64,000 nt of DNA from the NCBI GenBank assembly GCA_029210175.1, contig JARGPL010000032.1, forward strand, positions 1 to 64,000, given 5' to 3'. Position numbers and translations under genes: made by a program. Of this stretch, positions 16,627 to 24,557 are shown in pieces; within the stretch, counting starts at the first letter, position 1; every line of letters starts with the position of its first letter. The notes under the pieces are model-generated. The model ran no database searches, was not told the origin of the DNA, and saw only the letters and a list, made by a program, of their open reading frames with translations. The DNA is from Minwuia sp. (GTDB taxonomy: Bacteria; Pseudomonadota; Alphaproteobacteria; Minwuiales; Minwuiaceae).

Positions 16627-17828
16627 AGGCCGAGGACCAGCTTCGCCATGATGTTGCGCTGCACCTCGGACGCGCCGGCATAGATCGTCGCGGCACGGCT
16701 GTTCAGGTGCTTGGCCATGACACCGACCGAGTGGTCAGGACCAACCGGGATGGCATTGGAAAACGGGGTACGGGTATCAGGCTCGAACGGGTTGGCGTAG
16801 TAGCTGATGGCTTCCACAGCCAGCTCGGCCGTCGCCTGCATGCATTCCGATCCGCGCAGCTTCATGATCGACGACGCCGCGCCGGGGTTTTCCCCCGTGT
16901 TCAGGGCGCTCATCGTCTTCTTCTCGAAGAATTCCAGCGCGACGACCTGCGCTTCGATATCTGCCAGACGGGCGCTGAAGGCCGGATCATTGATCAGGGC
17001 ATCGCCATCACCGGCGGCCTCTTCCGCGGCGATCCGCTTCAGCTTGTCCAGCATGGCATGCAGGCTGGGGCTGTAGGCCGAGCCACCACGCTCGAACTCC
17101 AGCAGGTACTTGGCGACCGTCCAGCCTTCATTCTCCGGGCCGATGCGGTTGGCAACGGGGACACGGACGTCATCGAAGAAGACCTGATTGACCTCATGAT
17201 CACCGGACATGGTCAGGATCGGCTCGACCTTGATGCCGGGCAGGTCCATGGGGAAGACAATGAAGGAAATACCCTGCTGCGGCTTGCCGTCCTTCGATGT
17301 GCGAACCAGGCAGAACATCATGTTTGCGTGGTGGGCGCCCGTGGTCCAGATCTTGGTGCCATTGATCACGTAATCATCGCCATCACGGTCGGCGCGGCAC
17401 TGCAGGCTGGCGAGGTCGGAGCCGGAACCGGGTTCGGAATAGCCCTGACACCAGACGTGTTCACCGGCGTAGATCCTGGGCAGATAGGCGTCCTTCTGCT
17501 CCGGGGTGCCGAACTTCATGATCACGGGGCCAACCATGCGGAGACCCATGGCGAACAGGCGCGGCGCGCTGGCGCGCTGGCATTCGGAATCGAAGATGTA
17601 GCGCTGCATCGGGCTCCAGCCCGGTCCGCCATGCTCTTCCGGCCAGAACGGCGCGATCCAGCCCTTCTTCGACAGGGCCTTGTACCAGTCCATGGAACCT
17701 TCGAAGTCGGAAACCACGCCCGCGGTCAGGCGACCAGCTTCCCTGGCGTTCTCAGTCATCGATGTTTCAAGGAAGTCCCGTACCTCGGCACGAAACGCTT
17801 CTTCTTCGGCTGTCAAAGACAGGTCCAT
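16623..17828 (-). CDS. Acyl-CoA dehydrogenase
   Basis: 401 residues with the standard helical N-domain, beta middle domain and C-terminal helical domain. QGYSEPGSGSDLASLQC and YVINGTKIWTTGAHHANMM are the FAD and substrate contact segments. The C-terminal part has GASEVQRNIMAKLVLGL, a typical end. It catalyses alpha-beta dehydrogenation of an acyl-CoA and passes electrons to ETF. GGGGAGGA precedes ATG 17828. Its stop overlaps the carboxyltransferase start, suggesting dehydrogenation and carboxylation in one pathway, as in leucine or branched-chain breakdown. Specificity is not clear. Confidence 0.92.
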   Translation of the reverse strand: MDLSLTAEEEAFRAEVRDFLETSMTENAREAGRLTAGVVSDFEGSMDWYKALSKKGWIAPFWPEEHGGPGWSPMQRYIFDSECQRASAPRLFAMGLRMVGPVIMKFGTPEQKDAYLPRIYAGEHVWCQGYSEPGSGSDLASLQCRADRDGDDYVINGTKIWTTGAHHANMMFCLVRTSKDGKPQQGISFIVFPMDLPGIKVEPILTMSGDHEVNQVFFDDVRVPVANRIGPENEGWTVAKYLLEFERGGSAYSPSLHAMLDKLKRIAAEEAAGDGDALINDPAFSARLADIEAQVVALEFFEKKTMSALNTGENPGAASSIMKLRGSECMQATAELAVEAISYYANPFEPDTRTPFSNAIPVGPDHSVGVMAKHLNSRAATIYAGASEVQRNIMAKLVLGL

Positions 17829-17955
17829 GGTCGTCCTCCCCGACGCTTTACACTGCTTGCAAGCTTTTTAGCCGATCCGGCGCGATGGCAGAAGGCTTGA
17901 GATGCGGGGGAGGGGTTGCAGGAGGCGACGGATGCGCCGGATGCGCCGCCGCATG

Positions 17956-18564
17956 TCACCTGGCCGGGGTGCCAACCACTCTTGCTCCGGCGGCGACATC
18001 GCTGACAACCGCTGCGCCAGCCCCGACCGTGGCGTCGTCTCCGATGGTCACGCCGGGTCGCGCCACGGCCCCGGCCCCGAACAGCACACGGGCACCGAGT
18101 GTCACATTCCCTGCCAGATGCGCGCCGACGGCGACATGGGAAACGTCGCCGATCCCGCAGTCGTGGCTGACGGTTGCGCCGGTGTTGATGATGCTGTGGC
18201 GGCCCAGGTGCACCCCGGTCTGCACGACGCAGCCAGCGAATATCATGCAGCCGGGTGCGATATCGGCGCTGGGCGAAATCCAGGAAAAGGGGTGAATGAG
18301 CGTGGCAAACGTGCGCCCGCCAAGTGTTGCCACAATCCGGGACCGCGCCGCATTGTCGCCCACCGCGATGATCCATTCGGTACCGTCGGGATCATGTGTT
18401 TCAGGTTCGCCGCGCAACACCGGGATGCCCAGGATCGCGCCGTCCCATCGGGCCTGATCATGATCCAGCAGGCCGCAAACTTTCCGTCCGGCAGCTTCCG
18501 ACGCCTCGATGCATTCCCGCGCGTGACCTCCGGTGCCGACGATCAGCAGGGGCGGGAGTGACAT
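17956..18564 (-). CDS. NeuD/PglD-type sugar O- or N-acyltransferase
   Basis: 202 residues. The N-terminal part has LLIVGTGGHARECIEASE, the nucleotide-sugar binding start of the NeuD/PglD family. The C-terminal half is a left-handed beta-helix of hexapeptide repeats (for example IAPGCMIFAGCVVQTGVHLG), with the acetyl-transfer His probably in TVSHDCGIGD. Such enzymes acetylate sialic acid or amino-sugar intermediates of surface glycans. The gene lies 25 nt after an NAD-dependent epimerase on the same strand, which fits a role in surface sugar modification. Confidence 0.85.
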   Translation of the reverse strand: MSLPPLLIVGTGGHARECIEASEAAGRKVCGLLDHDQARWDGAILGIPVLRGEPETHDPDGTEWIIAVGDNAARSRIVATLGGRTFATLIHPFSWISPSADIAPGCMIFAGCVVQTGVHLGRHSIINTGATVSHDCGIGDVSHVAVGAHLAGNVTLGARVLFGAGAVARPGVTIGDDATVGAGAAVVSDVAAGARVVGTPAR

Positions 18565-18589
18565 GGTGACGGACCTTCGTTCAGTTGCC

Positions 18590-19513
18590 TCAGTCGCTTT
18601 CCAGCGTCAGGCGCAGGCCATCGCGGAAATTCATCTGGGCGGGCACATCGAATGCCGCCGTTGCGCGTGCCGGGTCACCAATCGATGTGCGGATGTCGCC
18701 GGTACGGGCATCCGCATGGGTGATGTCAGCCTCCGCGCCGCAGATCTCTGCCACCATGTGTGCCAGTTCGAGGACGGACGTCGACTTGCCGGTGCAGACA
18801 TTGAACACGTCGCCCGCACCGCCACCTGCGTCCATCGCGGCGACCAGATGGCGGACCACGTCGACCACATAGACAAAGTCACGCACCTGGCCACCGTCAC
18901 CGAAGATGGTGATGCCCTGACCAGCCTTGATGCGGTCGGTGAAGATGGCAATGACACCGGAATAGGGCGACTTCGGGTCCTGCCGTGGCCCGAAGACATT
19001 GAAGAACCGGAACCCCGTGTTGGGGACACCGTGGACGCCGTGGGCAACGCGGCCATGCAGTTCGCAGCCAAGCTTGTCGGCACCATAGGCGGACAGCGGC
19101 CTGGTCACGGCATCCTCGTTCAGCGGCACGTTCTCATTGTCACCGAACACCGCAGCGGATGACGCGTAGACCACCGGAACCGGCCCGCCGTCCTTCGCTG
19201 TCTTCGCAGCTTCGAAGATGGTGACGGTCCCGGTCAGGTTGGTGCGATGGCTGGAAACCCATTCTTCCGTACAGCGCTGCACGGACGCGATTGCCGCCAG
19301 ATGGAAGCAGCCGTCCTTGCCCGCCAGCGCCTTCCGCATCAGGGCGCTGTCGGAAATGTCGCCGACAATGACCTCCACTTCCGCAGGCACATTCTCTCGC
19401 TTGCCGGTGGACAGGTCATCAACGATGGAGACCTTGTCGCCACGGTTCAGCAAGAATTCCGTGAGGTGCGAACCGATGAAGCCGCAGCCGCCGGTAACGA
19501 GCCAATGTGCCAT
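18590..19513 (-). CDS. NAD-dependent epimerase/dehydratase (UDP-sugar 4-epimerase-like)
   Basis: 307 residues, extended SDR fold. Cofactor motif VTGGCGFIGSHLTEFLL and the NAD-contact Asp in VDDLSTG lie at the N-terminus. The catalytic Ser (VYASSAAVFG) and YGADK (Tyr, Lys) are present, and FNVFGPRQDPKSPYSGV is the substrate loop of GalE/WbpP-like enzymes. It likely interconverts UDP-hexoses or UDP-HexNAc for cell-surface polymers. It precedes the NeuD-like acyltransferase and follows a small two-component pair on the same strand. Confidence 0.87.
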   Translation of the reverse strand: MAHWLVTGGCGFIGSHLTEFLLNRGDKVSIVDDLSTGKRENVPAEVEVIVGDISDSALMRKALAGKDGCFHLAAIASVQRCTEEWVSSHRTNLTGTVTIFEAAKTAKDGGPVPVVYASSAAVFGDNENVPLNEDAVTRPLSAYGADKLGCELHGRVAHGVHGVPNTGFRFFNVFGPRQDPKSPYSGVIAIFTDRIKAGQGITIFGDGGQVRDFVYVVDVVRHLVAAMDAGGGAGDVFNVCTGKSTSVLELAHMVAEICGAEADITHADARTGDIRTSIGDPARATAAFDVPAQMNFRDGLRLTLESD

Positions 19514-19563
19514 ATGTGGGGGTCTCCTGAAATGTCGGTCGGTGGGCTGCGTAGTCTGAATGC

Positions 19564-19932
19564 TCAGAGCTTGAGGATCGACCGGACCGCCTCGATGAAC
19601 TGATCCACCTGGATCGGCTTCGGCAGATAGGCATCAGCGCCGGTTTCCAGCACCTTGCTCTCGTCGCCCGCTGTCGCCATCGTGGTCACGACGATGATCG
19701 GCACATCCTTCAACGCCGGGTCGCCCTTCATCTGGCGCACCAGATCCAGCCCGGACACGCCTGGCAGCATCACGTCCATGATGATCAGATCCGGCGTTTC
19801 CTCTGCCGCCAGTTCCAGTGCCTCCTGCCCGTCGTCAGCGGTGACGACGTCGCAATCCAGCTGTTGCAGGGCAGAGGCATAGACCTCCTGCACCAGCATG
19901 TTGTCTTCTACAACAAGAATACGCTTTTCCAT
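19564..19932 (-). CDS. Single-domain response regulator (CheY-like)
   Basis: 122 residues consisting only of a receiver domain. The acidic pocket is ILVVEDNMLVQ, the phosphoacceptor Asp is in LIIMDVMLPGVSGLD, the switch Thr in IIVVTTMA, and the conserved Lys in DAYLPKPIQ. It has no output domain, so it works by protein contacts or in a phosphorelay. MEKRILVVEDN at 19932 is chosen because GGGGAT precedes it; an ATG at 19962 is less well placed. An Hpt protein encoded just upstream is its probable phosphate donor or sink. Confidence 0.9.
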   Translation of the reverse strand: MEKRILVVEDNMLVQEVYASALQQLDCDVVTADDGQEALELAAEETPDLIIMDVMLPGVSGLDLVRQMKGDPALKDVPIIVVTTMATAGDESKVLETGADAYLPKPIQVDQFIEAVRSILKL

Positions 19933-19977
19933 CAAATCCCCGATTTTGTCGCTGGTATTCACTGTCCGAGCGCGTGC

Positions 19978-20346
19978 TCAGGCCAGGTTCGGATAGGCTT
20001 CCCGGATCGCCGCCTCGGTCGCCGGTGCCATGTCCACCAGTTCCTGCGCCTTCGCCAGCCCTTCATCTTCATTGCCCTGCTTGACGGCCATCTCGCAGGC
20101 ACTCGCCGTATCACGCATGGCGCCAAGCCCGACGGAGCCGGAACTGGATGTCAGATCATGCGCCTGCTGGCGCACGTCTGCCATGTCGCGGCTGTCGATC
20201 GCGGTTTGCAGCCTGGCGGTCTTTTCCTTCATCTGGACAACGAACTTGCCCAGCAGCATTTCCACCAGCTGATCGCCGAGACTCGCCTTGAGGGCCTCGA
20301 ACGCTGCGGCATCAAACTGTTCCGTCATGTCCCGAACGAACTCCAT
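19978..20346 (-). CDS. Histidine phosphotransfer (Hpt) domain protein
   Basis: Up to 122 residues, all helical. The phosphorylated His lies in RQQAHDLTSSSGSVGLGAM, the hallmark of Hpt modules. It would pass phosphate between a hybrid histidine kinase and the single-domain response regulator encoded 45 nt downstream. The kinase itself is not in the window. The start is uncertain: ATG 20346 or an internal ATG at 20328 (MTEQFDAAAF). The two genes together look like an orphan phosphorelay arm. Confidence 0.85.
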   Translation of the reverse strand: MEFVRDMTEQFDAAAFEALKASLGDQLVEMLLGKFVVQMKEKTARLQTAIDSRDMADVRQQAHDLTSSSGSVGLGAMRDTASACEMAVKQGNEDEGLAKAQELVDMAPATEAAIREAYPNLA

Positions 20347-20509
20347 GCTTCCGAACCAAGAAACGCCCAGAAGCTACCCGAATGGCGCGCATAATGCGAG
20401 ACCTGCAATGGATGGGATGGCTCTGCTACCGCTCCGCACTTGATCCGACCGGCGGGTAGACCTAGTTTCGCGCAACATGTGCAGACAAACCTGCTGAGGC
20501 GAGAAGGGG

Positions 20510-21367
20510 ATGGCGATGCGTTTCGAAGGCACCAGTAACTATGTGGCAACCGAGGATCTCATGGTTGCGGTCAACGCCGCAGCTACCCTGGAGCGGCCTC
20601 TGCTGATCAAGGGTGAACCGGGAACCGGCAAGACGGTGCTGGCGCACGAAGTCGCCAAGGCGTTCAACGCCAACCTGATCGAATGGCACATCAAGTCAAC
20701 GACCAAGGCCCAGCAGGGCCTGTACGAATATGACGCCGTTTCCCGTCTGCGTGATTCGCAGCTGGGGGAGGAGCGGGTCAAGAACATCGGCAACTACATC
20801 AAGCGCGGCAAGCTCTGGGATGCCTTCACGGCCGAAGAGCGCCCGGTGCTGCTGATCGACGAGATCGACAAGGCCGACATCGAATTTCCGAACGATCTGC
20901 TGCTGGAACTCGACCGGATGCAGTTCTTTGTCTACGAGACCGGTGAGACGGTTGTCGCGAAGCAGCGGCCGCTGATGATCATCACCTCGAACAATGAAAA
21001 GGAACTGCCGGACGCGTTCCTGCGCCGCTGTTTCTTCCACTACATCCGCTTCCCCGATACGGAAACGATGCAGGAAATCATCGAGGTGCATTATCCGAAC
21101 GTGCAGTCGGAACTGGTGTCGGAAGCCCTGAAGATCTTCTACGACATCCGCGATGTGCCGGGCCTGAAGAAGAAGCCGTCCACGTCCGAACTGCTGGACT
21201 GGCTGAAACTGCTGATGGCGGAAGACCTGACCGCCGACACGCTGCGCAGCCGCGATCCGAAGAAGCTGATTCCGCCGCTGCATGGTGCGCTGCTGAAGAA
21301 TGAGCAGGACGTGCATCTGTTCGAGCGTCTGGCATTCCTCGCCAAGCGTGAGCAGAACAAGAACTGA
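20510..21367 (+). CDS. MoxR-type AAA+ ATPase
   Basis: 285 residues. Walker A is GEPGTGKTVLA, Walker B LLIDEIDKA, sensor 1 MIITSNN, and the arginine-finger region FLRRCFFHYIRFPD. The C-terminal lid follows. MoxR ATPases act as chaperone-like remodelers and almost always pair with a VWA-domain protein, which is the next gene here (43 nt downstream). The closest familiar arrangement is the CoxD-CoxE pair of carbon-monoxide dehydrogenase maturation, but no dehydrogenase structural gene is nearby, so the client is unknown. Confidence 0.9.
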   Translation: MAMRFEGTSNYVATEDLMVAVNAAATLERPLLIKGEPGTGKTVLAHEVAKAFNANLIEWHIKSTTKAQQGLYEYDAVSRLRDSQLGEERVKNIGNYIKRGKLWDAFTAEERPVLLIDEIDKADIEFPNDLLLELDRMQFFVYETGETVVAKQRPLMIITSNNEKELPDAFLRRCFFHYIRFPDTETMQEIIEVHYPNVQSELVSEALKIFYDIRDVPGLKKKPSTSELLDWLKLLMAEDLTADTLRSRDPKKLIPPLHGALLKNEQDVHLFERLAFLAKREQNKN

Positions 21368-21410
21368 GGCAGCCGTCCGGTGACGCGCCGCCCGAGCAGG
21401 AGGTAACAGC

Positions 21411-22589
21411 ATGTTCGTGAACTTCTTTCTGGAACTGCGCCAGAACAAGGTGCCCGCGACACTGCGCGAATACCTGACCCTGATCGAGGCGGTGAAGCGC
21501 AACGTCGCCGGTTACAGCGTCGAGGATTTCTATTACCTGTCCCGCGCCACGCTGGTGAAGGACGAGAAGAACCTCGACAAGTTCGACCAGATCTTCGGCA
21601 AGTGCTTCAACGGCCTGGATTTCGTGTCCGATCAGGCGGAGCACGAGATCCCGGAGGAATGGCTGAAGAAGATGGCCGAGAAGGTGCTGACGCAGGAAGA
21701 AATGGCGGAGATCGAAGCCATGGGCGGTTTCGAGGAGCTGATGGAAACCCTGAAGAAGCGCCTGGAAGAACAGAAGAAGCGCCACCAGGGCGGCAACAAG
21801 TGGATCGGCACCGCCGGCACGTCACCGTTCGGCGCACATGGCTACAATCCGGAAGGCGTCCGGATCGGGCAGAAGGAAAGCCGCCATCGCCGGGCCGTGA
21901 AGGTCTGGGACAAGCGCGACTTCAAGAACCTGGACGAGGACGTCGAACTGGGGACCCGCAACATCAAGGTGGCGCTGCGACGCCTGCGCCGCTTCGCCCG
22001 GGAAGGCGCGGACCTGGAGCTTGATCTGCCTGACACCATCAAGTCGACGGCGGAGAACGCAGGCTTCCTGGACATCAAGATGGTGCCGGAACGGCGCAAC
22101 ACCGTGAAGGTGCTGCTGATGCTCGACATCGGCGGGTCCATGGACGATCACATCCGCACCTGCGAGGAGCTGTTCTCGGCTGCCAAGACCGAGTTCAAGC
22201 ACATGGAGCATTTCTACTTCCACAACTGCCCCTACGAGAAGCTGTGGAAGGACAACAAGCGCCGCCATTCGGAATTCACGGATGCCTGGCAGGTGCTGCA
22301 CACCTATCCCGCCGACTACAAGGTCGTCTTCGTCGGCGACGCGACCATGAGCCCCTATGAAATCGTCTATCCCGGCGGCTCGGTCGAGCACTGGAACGAG
22401 GAATCCGGCGAGGTCTGGATGAAGCGCTTCCTGGACGTCTATCAGCGTTCGATCTGGCTGAATCCGGTGCCGGAGAAGTACTGGGACTACACCCCGTCGA
22501 TCAAGCTGATCCAGGAACTGATGGGCAACCGCATGTACCCGCTGACCCTGGGCGGGCTGGAACAGGGCATGAAGGAACTGTCGAAGTAG
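21411..22589 (+). CDS. VWA-domain (CoxE-like) partner of the MoxR ATPase
   Basis: 392 residues. The N-terminal half is helical and highly charged (VNFFLELRQNKVPATLREYL; EEWLKKMAEKVLTQEEM). The VWA domain begins near residue 230 with VKVLLMLDIGGSMDDH. The metal-site motif is therefore DxGxS instead of the usual DxSxS; the last Ser and a later Asp (FVGDATMSPYE) remain. AGGAGG (21398-21403) gives a strong ribosome site. It is expected to bind the ATPase and a client protein. A clear intrinsic terminator follows, so the two genes are a complete operon. Confidence 0.88.
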   Translation: MFVNFFLELRQNKVPATLREYLTLIEAVKRNVAGYSVEDFYYLSRATLVKDEKNLDKFDQIFGKCFNGLDFVSDQAEHEIPEEWLKKMAEKVLTQEEMAEIEAMGGFEELMETLKKRLEEQKKRHQGGNKWIGTAGTSPFGAHGYNPEGVRIGQKESRHRRAVKVWDKRDFKNLDEDVELGTRNIKVALRRLRRFAREGADLELDLPDTIKSTAENAGFLDIKMVPERRNTVKVLLMLDIGGSMDDHIRTCEELFSAAKTEFKHMEHFYFHNCPYEKLWKDNKRRHSEFTDAWQVLHTYPADYKVVFVGDATMSPYEIVYPGGSVEHWNEESGEVWMKRFLDVYQRSIWLNPVPEKYWDYTPSIKLIQELMGNRMYPLTLGGLEQGMKELSK

Positions 22590-22617
22590 CCTTCGATTTC
22601 ACCTTGTGAACTGAATA

Positions 22618-22651
22618 GGCCTGCCGCTTCGGATGAAGTTGCGGGCCTTTT
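22618..22651 (+). terminator. Rho-independent terminator of the MoxR-VWA operon
   Basis: GGCCTGCCGCTTC (22618-22630) pairs with GAAGTTGCGGGCC (22635-22647) around a 4-nt loop, with two wobbles and one mismatch, followed by TTTT. It starts 28 nt after the VWA stop codon. Confidence 0.8.
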
Positions 22652-22676
22652 CCATTTCCGACGCCTGGCCTGTGAC

Positions 22677-23084
22677 CTACCGCAGCGCCTTTCGGGCCGC
22701 AGCGGTCACCAGTCCCCAGGCGGCATTGACGGCCAGGCCGGTGATCAGGCCGTTGATGGGGTCACCGCCGGGCGCGATGCCCTTCATCGGGAACACGACG
22801 ACCACGGCGACCAGGGTGGGCAGGATGGCACCGAAGATGGCTACCAGGACCCAGTATTTCGGACCACGCCCGAACCAGGGCGTGATCGCACCCAGGAGGA
22901 TGCCCCAGATGCCGCCCCAGAACGTCAGGGAGACCAGCTGAGGCACGCCGAGCGGCTCGACCGGCTGCATCGGGAACGGTGCGAAGGGGGCAATGCCGGC
23001 ATTGTGCAGCAGCATCAGCACGATCTGATGCCCGGCAAGGACGCCGATGCAGCCCGCGATGAACCAGATAACCAGGAAGCGCAT
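22677..23084 (-). CDS. Small integral membrane protein of unknown function
   Basis: 135 residues, with four likely membrane helices: FLVIWFIAGCIGVLAGHQIV, the stretch around LVSLTFWGGIWGILLGAI, WVLVAIFGAILPTLVAVVVV, and LITGLAVNAAWGLVTAAA. I do not recognise a family or catalytic residues. It ends the minus-strand unit that includes a crotonase and a small hypothetical protein, and starts 2 nt after the crotonase stop, so it is probably translated from the same message. Confidence 0.7.
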   Translation of the reverse strand: MRFLVIWFIAGCIGVLAGHQIVLMLLHNAGIAPFAPFPMQPVEPLGVPQLVSLTFWGGIWGILLGAITPWFGRGPKYWVLVAIFGAILPTLVAVVVVFPMKGIAPGGDPINGLITGLAVNAAWGLVTAAARKALR

Positions 23085-23086
23085 GA

Positions 23087-23884
23087 TCAGCCCTTTCCTT
23101 GCTTGGGATACCAGTCGGGGTCGCGCTTCTCCAGAAAGCTCGCCAGCCCCTCGTCGGCTTCGGGGGTCAGACGCTTGGCGGCGTGCGGGCGCACCATTTC
23201 CTCCATCTCCAGGGCGGAGAAATAGAGGTTCGAATATTTCAGGATGGATTCCTTGGACTGGGCCACGGCATCCGGCGGGGACCGCAGCAGGGCATCGATG
23301 ATCGGTGCCGCGGTGGCATCCAGCTCATCCGCCGCGCAGACTTCGTCCACCAGGCCGATCTCCAGCGCCCGTTCCCCGTCGAACCGCTCGCAGGTGAGGG
23401 AATAGCGCCGTGTCCGGCCCGGTCCCATGCGCGAAATCAGCTGCGGGAAGATCGGTGCCGCCATCAGGCCCCAGCGCGCTTCGGTGATGGAAAAGATCGC
23501 GTCCCCGGCCGCCACGATGATGTCGCAGGCCGCCGCGACGCCAACGCCGCCGCCGAAGCAGCCGCCATGGATCAGCGCGATGGTCGGCTTGGGGAATGTG
23601 GTCAGGCCCTGTACGGCGTGCGTCGTGTTGCGTGAAACATCAGCGTTCGCGGCCCAGTCCTGCGCCCGGACTTCCCTGATCCATGCCAGATCGGCCCCGG
23701 CCTGGAAATGCTTGCCACGACCGCGGATCACCACCACCCGGCAGGCGTCGTCGATCGCCAGCTTGCCGAAGGTATTCAGCAGCGCCTGGATCATGTCGCC
23801 ATTGTAGGCGTTGTTGCGCTCCGGCCGGTTCAGCCAGACGGTCGCCACGCCGCGCGCATCGATCTCTGTATCGACAACACTCAT
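23087..23884 (-). CDS. Enoyl-CoA hydratase, methylglutaconyl-CoA hydratase-like
   Basis: 265 residues of the crotonase fold. Oxyanion-hole segments are KHFQAGADLAWIREVRAQ and HGGCFGGGVGVAAACDIIVA. One catalytic acid is present in FSITEARWGLMAAPIFPQL. The sequence WI...WG pattern and the C-terminal KRLTPEADEGLASFLEKRDP resemble methylglutaconyl-CoA or isohexenylglutaconyl-CoA hydratases of leucine/terpenoid breakdown. The upstream small gene overlaps its start by 4 nt. Specificity is inferred from these short motifs only. Confidence 0.87.
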   Translation of the reverse strand: MSVVDTEIDARGVATVWLNRPERNNAYNGDMIQALLNTFGKLAIDDACRVVVIRGRGKHFQAGADLAWIREVRAQDWAANADVSRNTTHAVQGLTTFPKPTIALIHGGCFGGGVGVAAACDIIVAAGDAIFSITEARWGLMAAPIFPQLISRMGPGRTRRYSLTCERFDGERALEIGLVDEVCAADELDATAAPIIDALLRSPPDAVAQSKESILKYSNLYFSALEMEEMVRPHAAKRLTPEADEGLASFLEKRDPDWYPKQGKG

Positions 23885-24189
23885 GTCGCGTCTCCCTCCC
23901 CGGGGTCGGCCCTGGCGATCCAGTCGGGGAATGTCCCCGACGCGGGATCGAACAGGGCGTTCATGTGTTGCAGCCGCTCGATCGGTGCCAGTGTCGCGGC
24001 GATCATCGGGTCCAGCGGCACGGCGGCGGCCAGCTTCGACCCCCGGATGTCGCCCGCGATGCCGCCCAGCGCCGCATCGACTTCCGCCTCCGTCAGCGCG
24101 CCCCTGGCACGCAAGCTGCCCATCAGGGCGGCAACGGCAAGCAACAGCCCGGCGGTCTGGGCGTCTGAAATGTCGGCATCACTGGTCAT
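23881..24189 (-). CDS. Small hypothetical protein coupled to the crotonase gene
   Basis: 102 residues, Ala-rich and mostly helical by appearance (AGLLLAVAALMGSLRARGAL; EAEVDAALGGIAGDI). No signal peptide, metal motif or known family is recognised. Its stop overlaps the start of the enoyl-CoA hydratase by 4 nt, a sign of translational coupling. The conserved spacing argues it is real; a role connected to the hydratase is only a guess. Confidence 0.6.
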   Translation of the reverse strand: MTSDADISDAQTAGLLLAVAALMGSLRARGALTEAEVDAALGGIAGDIRGSKLAAAVPLDPMIAATLAPIERLQHMNALFDPASGTFPDWIARADPGEGDAT

Positions 24190-24226
24190 GGCGCGGGCCC
24201 CGATTCGGTCTGCAGCGCAGAATACA

Positions 24227-24303
24227 TGGTGATCCCGACAGGATTCGAACCTGTGACCTACTGATTAGGAATCAGTTGCTCTATCCTGCTGAGCTACGGG
24301 ACC
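24227..24303 (-). tRNA. tRNA-Arg (anticodon CCT)
   Basis: Read on the minus strand, the 77-nt gene starts GGTCCCG and ends CGGGATC-A-CCA, with the CCA encoded. The acceptor stem pairs fully (one G-U). The D arm has TAGCTCAGCAGGATAGAGCA, the anticodon arm is ACTGA-TTCCTAA-TCAGT with CCT at 24269-24267, and the T arm has GGTTCGAATCC. It decodes AGG, a rare arginine codon in GC-rich genomes. No integrase or att duplication is visible next to it. Confidence 0.96.
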
Positions 24304-24557
24304 ACGCCCGGCGGAACCTATCAGCGCGGAACCCGGGCGAAAAGGCCTGAAACGCGCTATTGCGCAGCGACCGACAGCCGCCGCAAACCCTTCGTCTGAA
24401 GCGTCCCGGGTTTTCCGGAGGCTGTTTCATTTGGGTCATGCGACGATTATTCATTTAAAGATGACAGCGCTCGGTCATCTGGATCCTCACCGGGTGAAGT
24501 CAAAACTGTAGATTGTAATAATATTGGAAGATATTCTATAGCGTGTGCACCTTGCTG

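Noticed and set aside
15109-17900. Two long plus-strand frames over the carboxyltransferase and acyl-CoA dehydrogenase
   Set aside because: Both are shadows; the minus strand shows full, motif-rich enzymes with a 4-nt coupled overlap.
24227-24303. tRNA-Arg as an integration site for a genomic island
   Set aside because: No integrase, attachment duplication or change in gene style is visible on either side.
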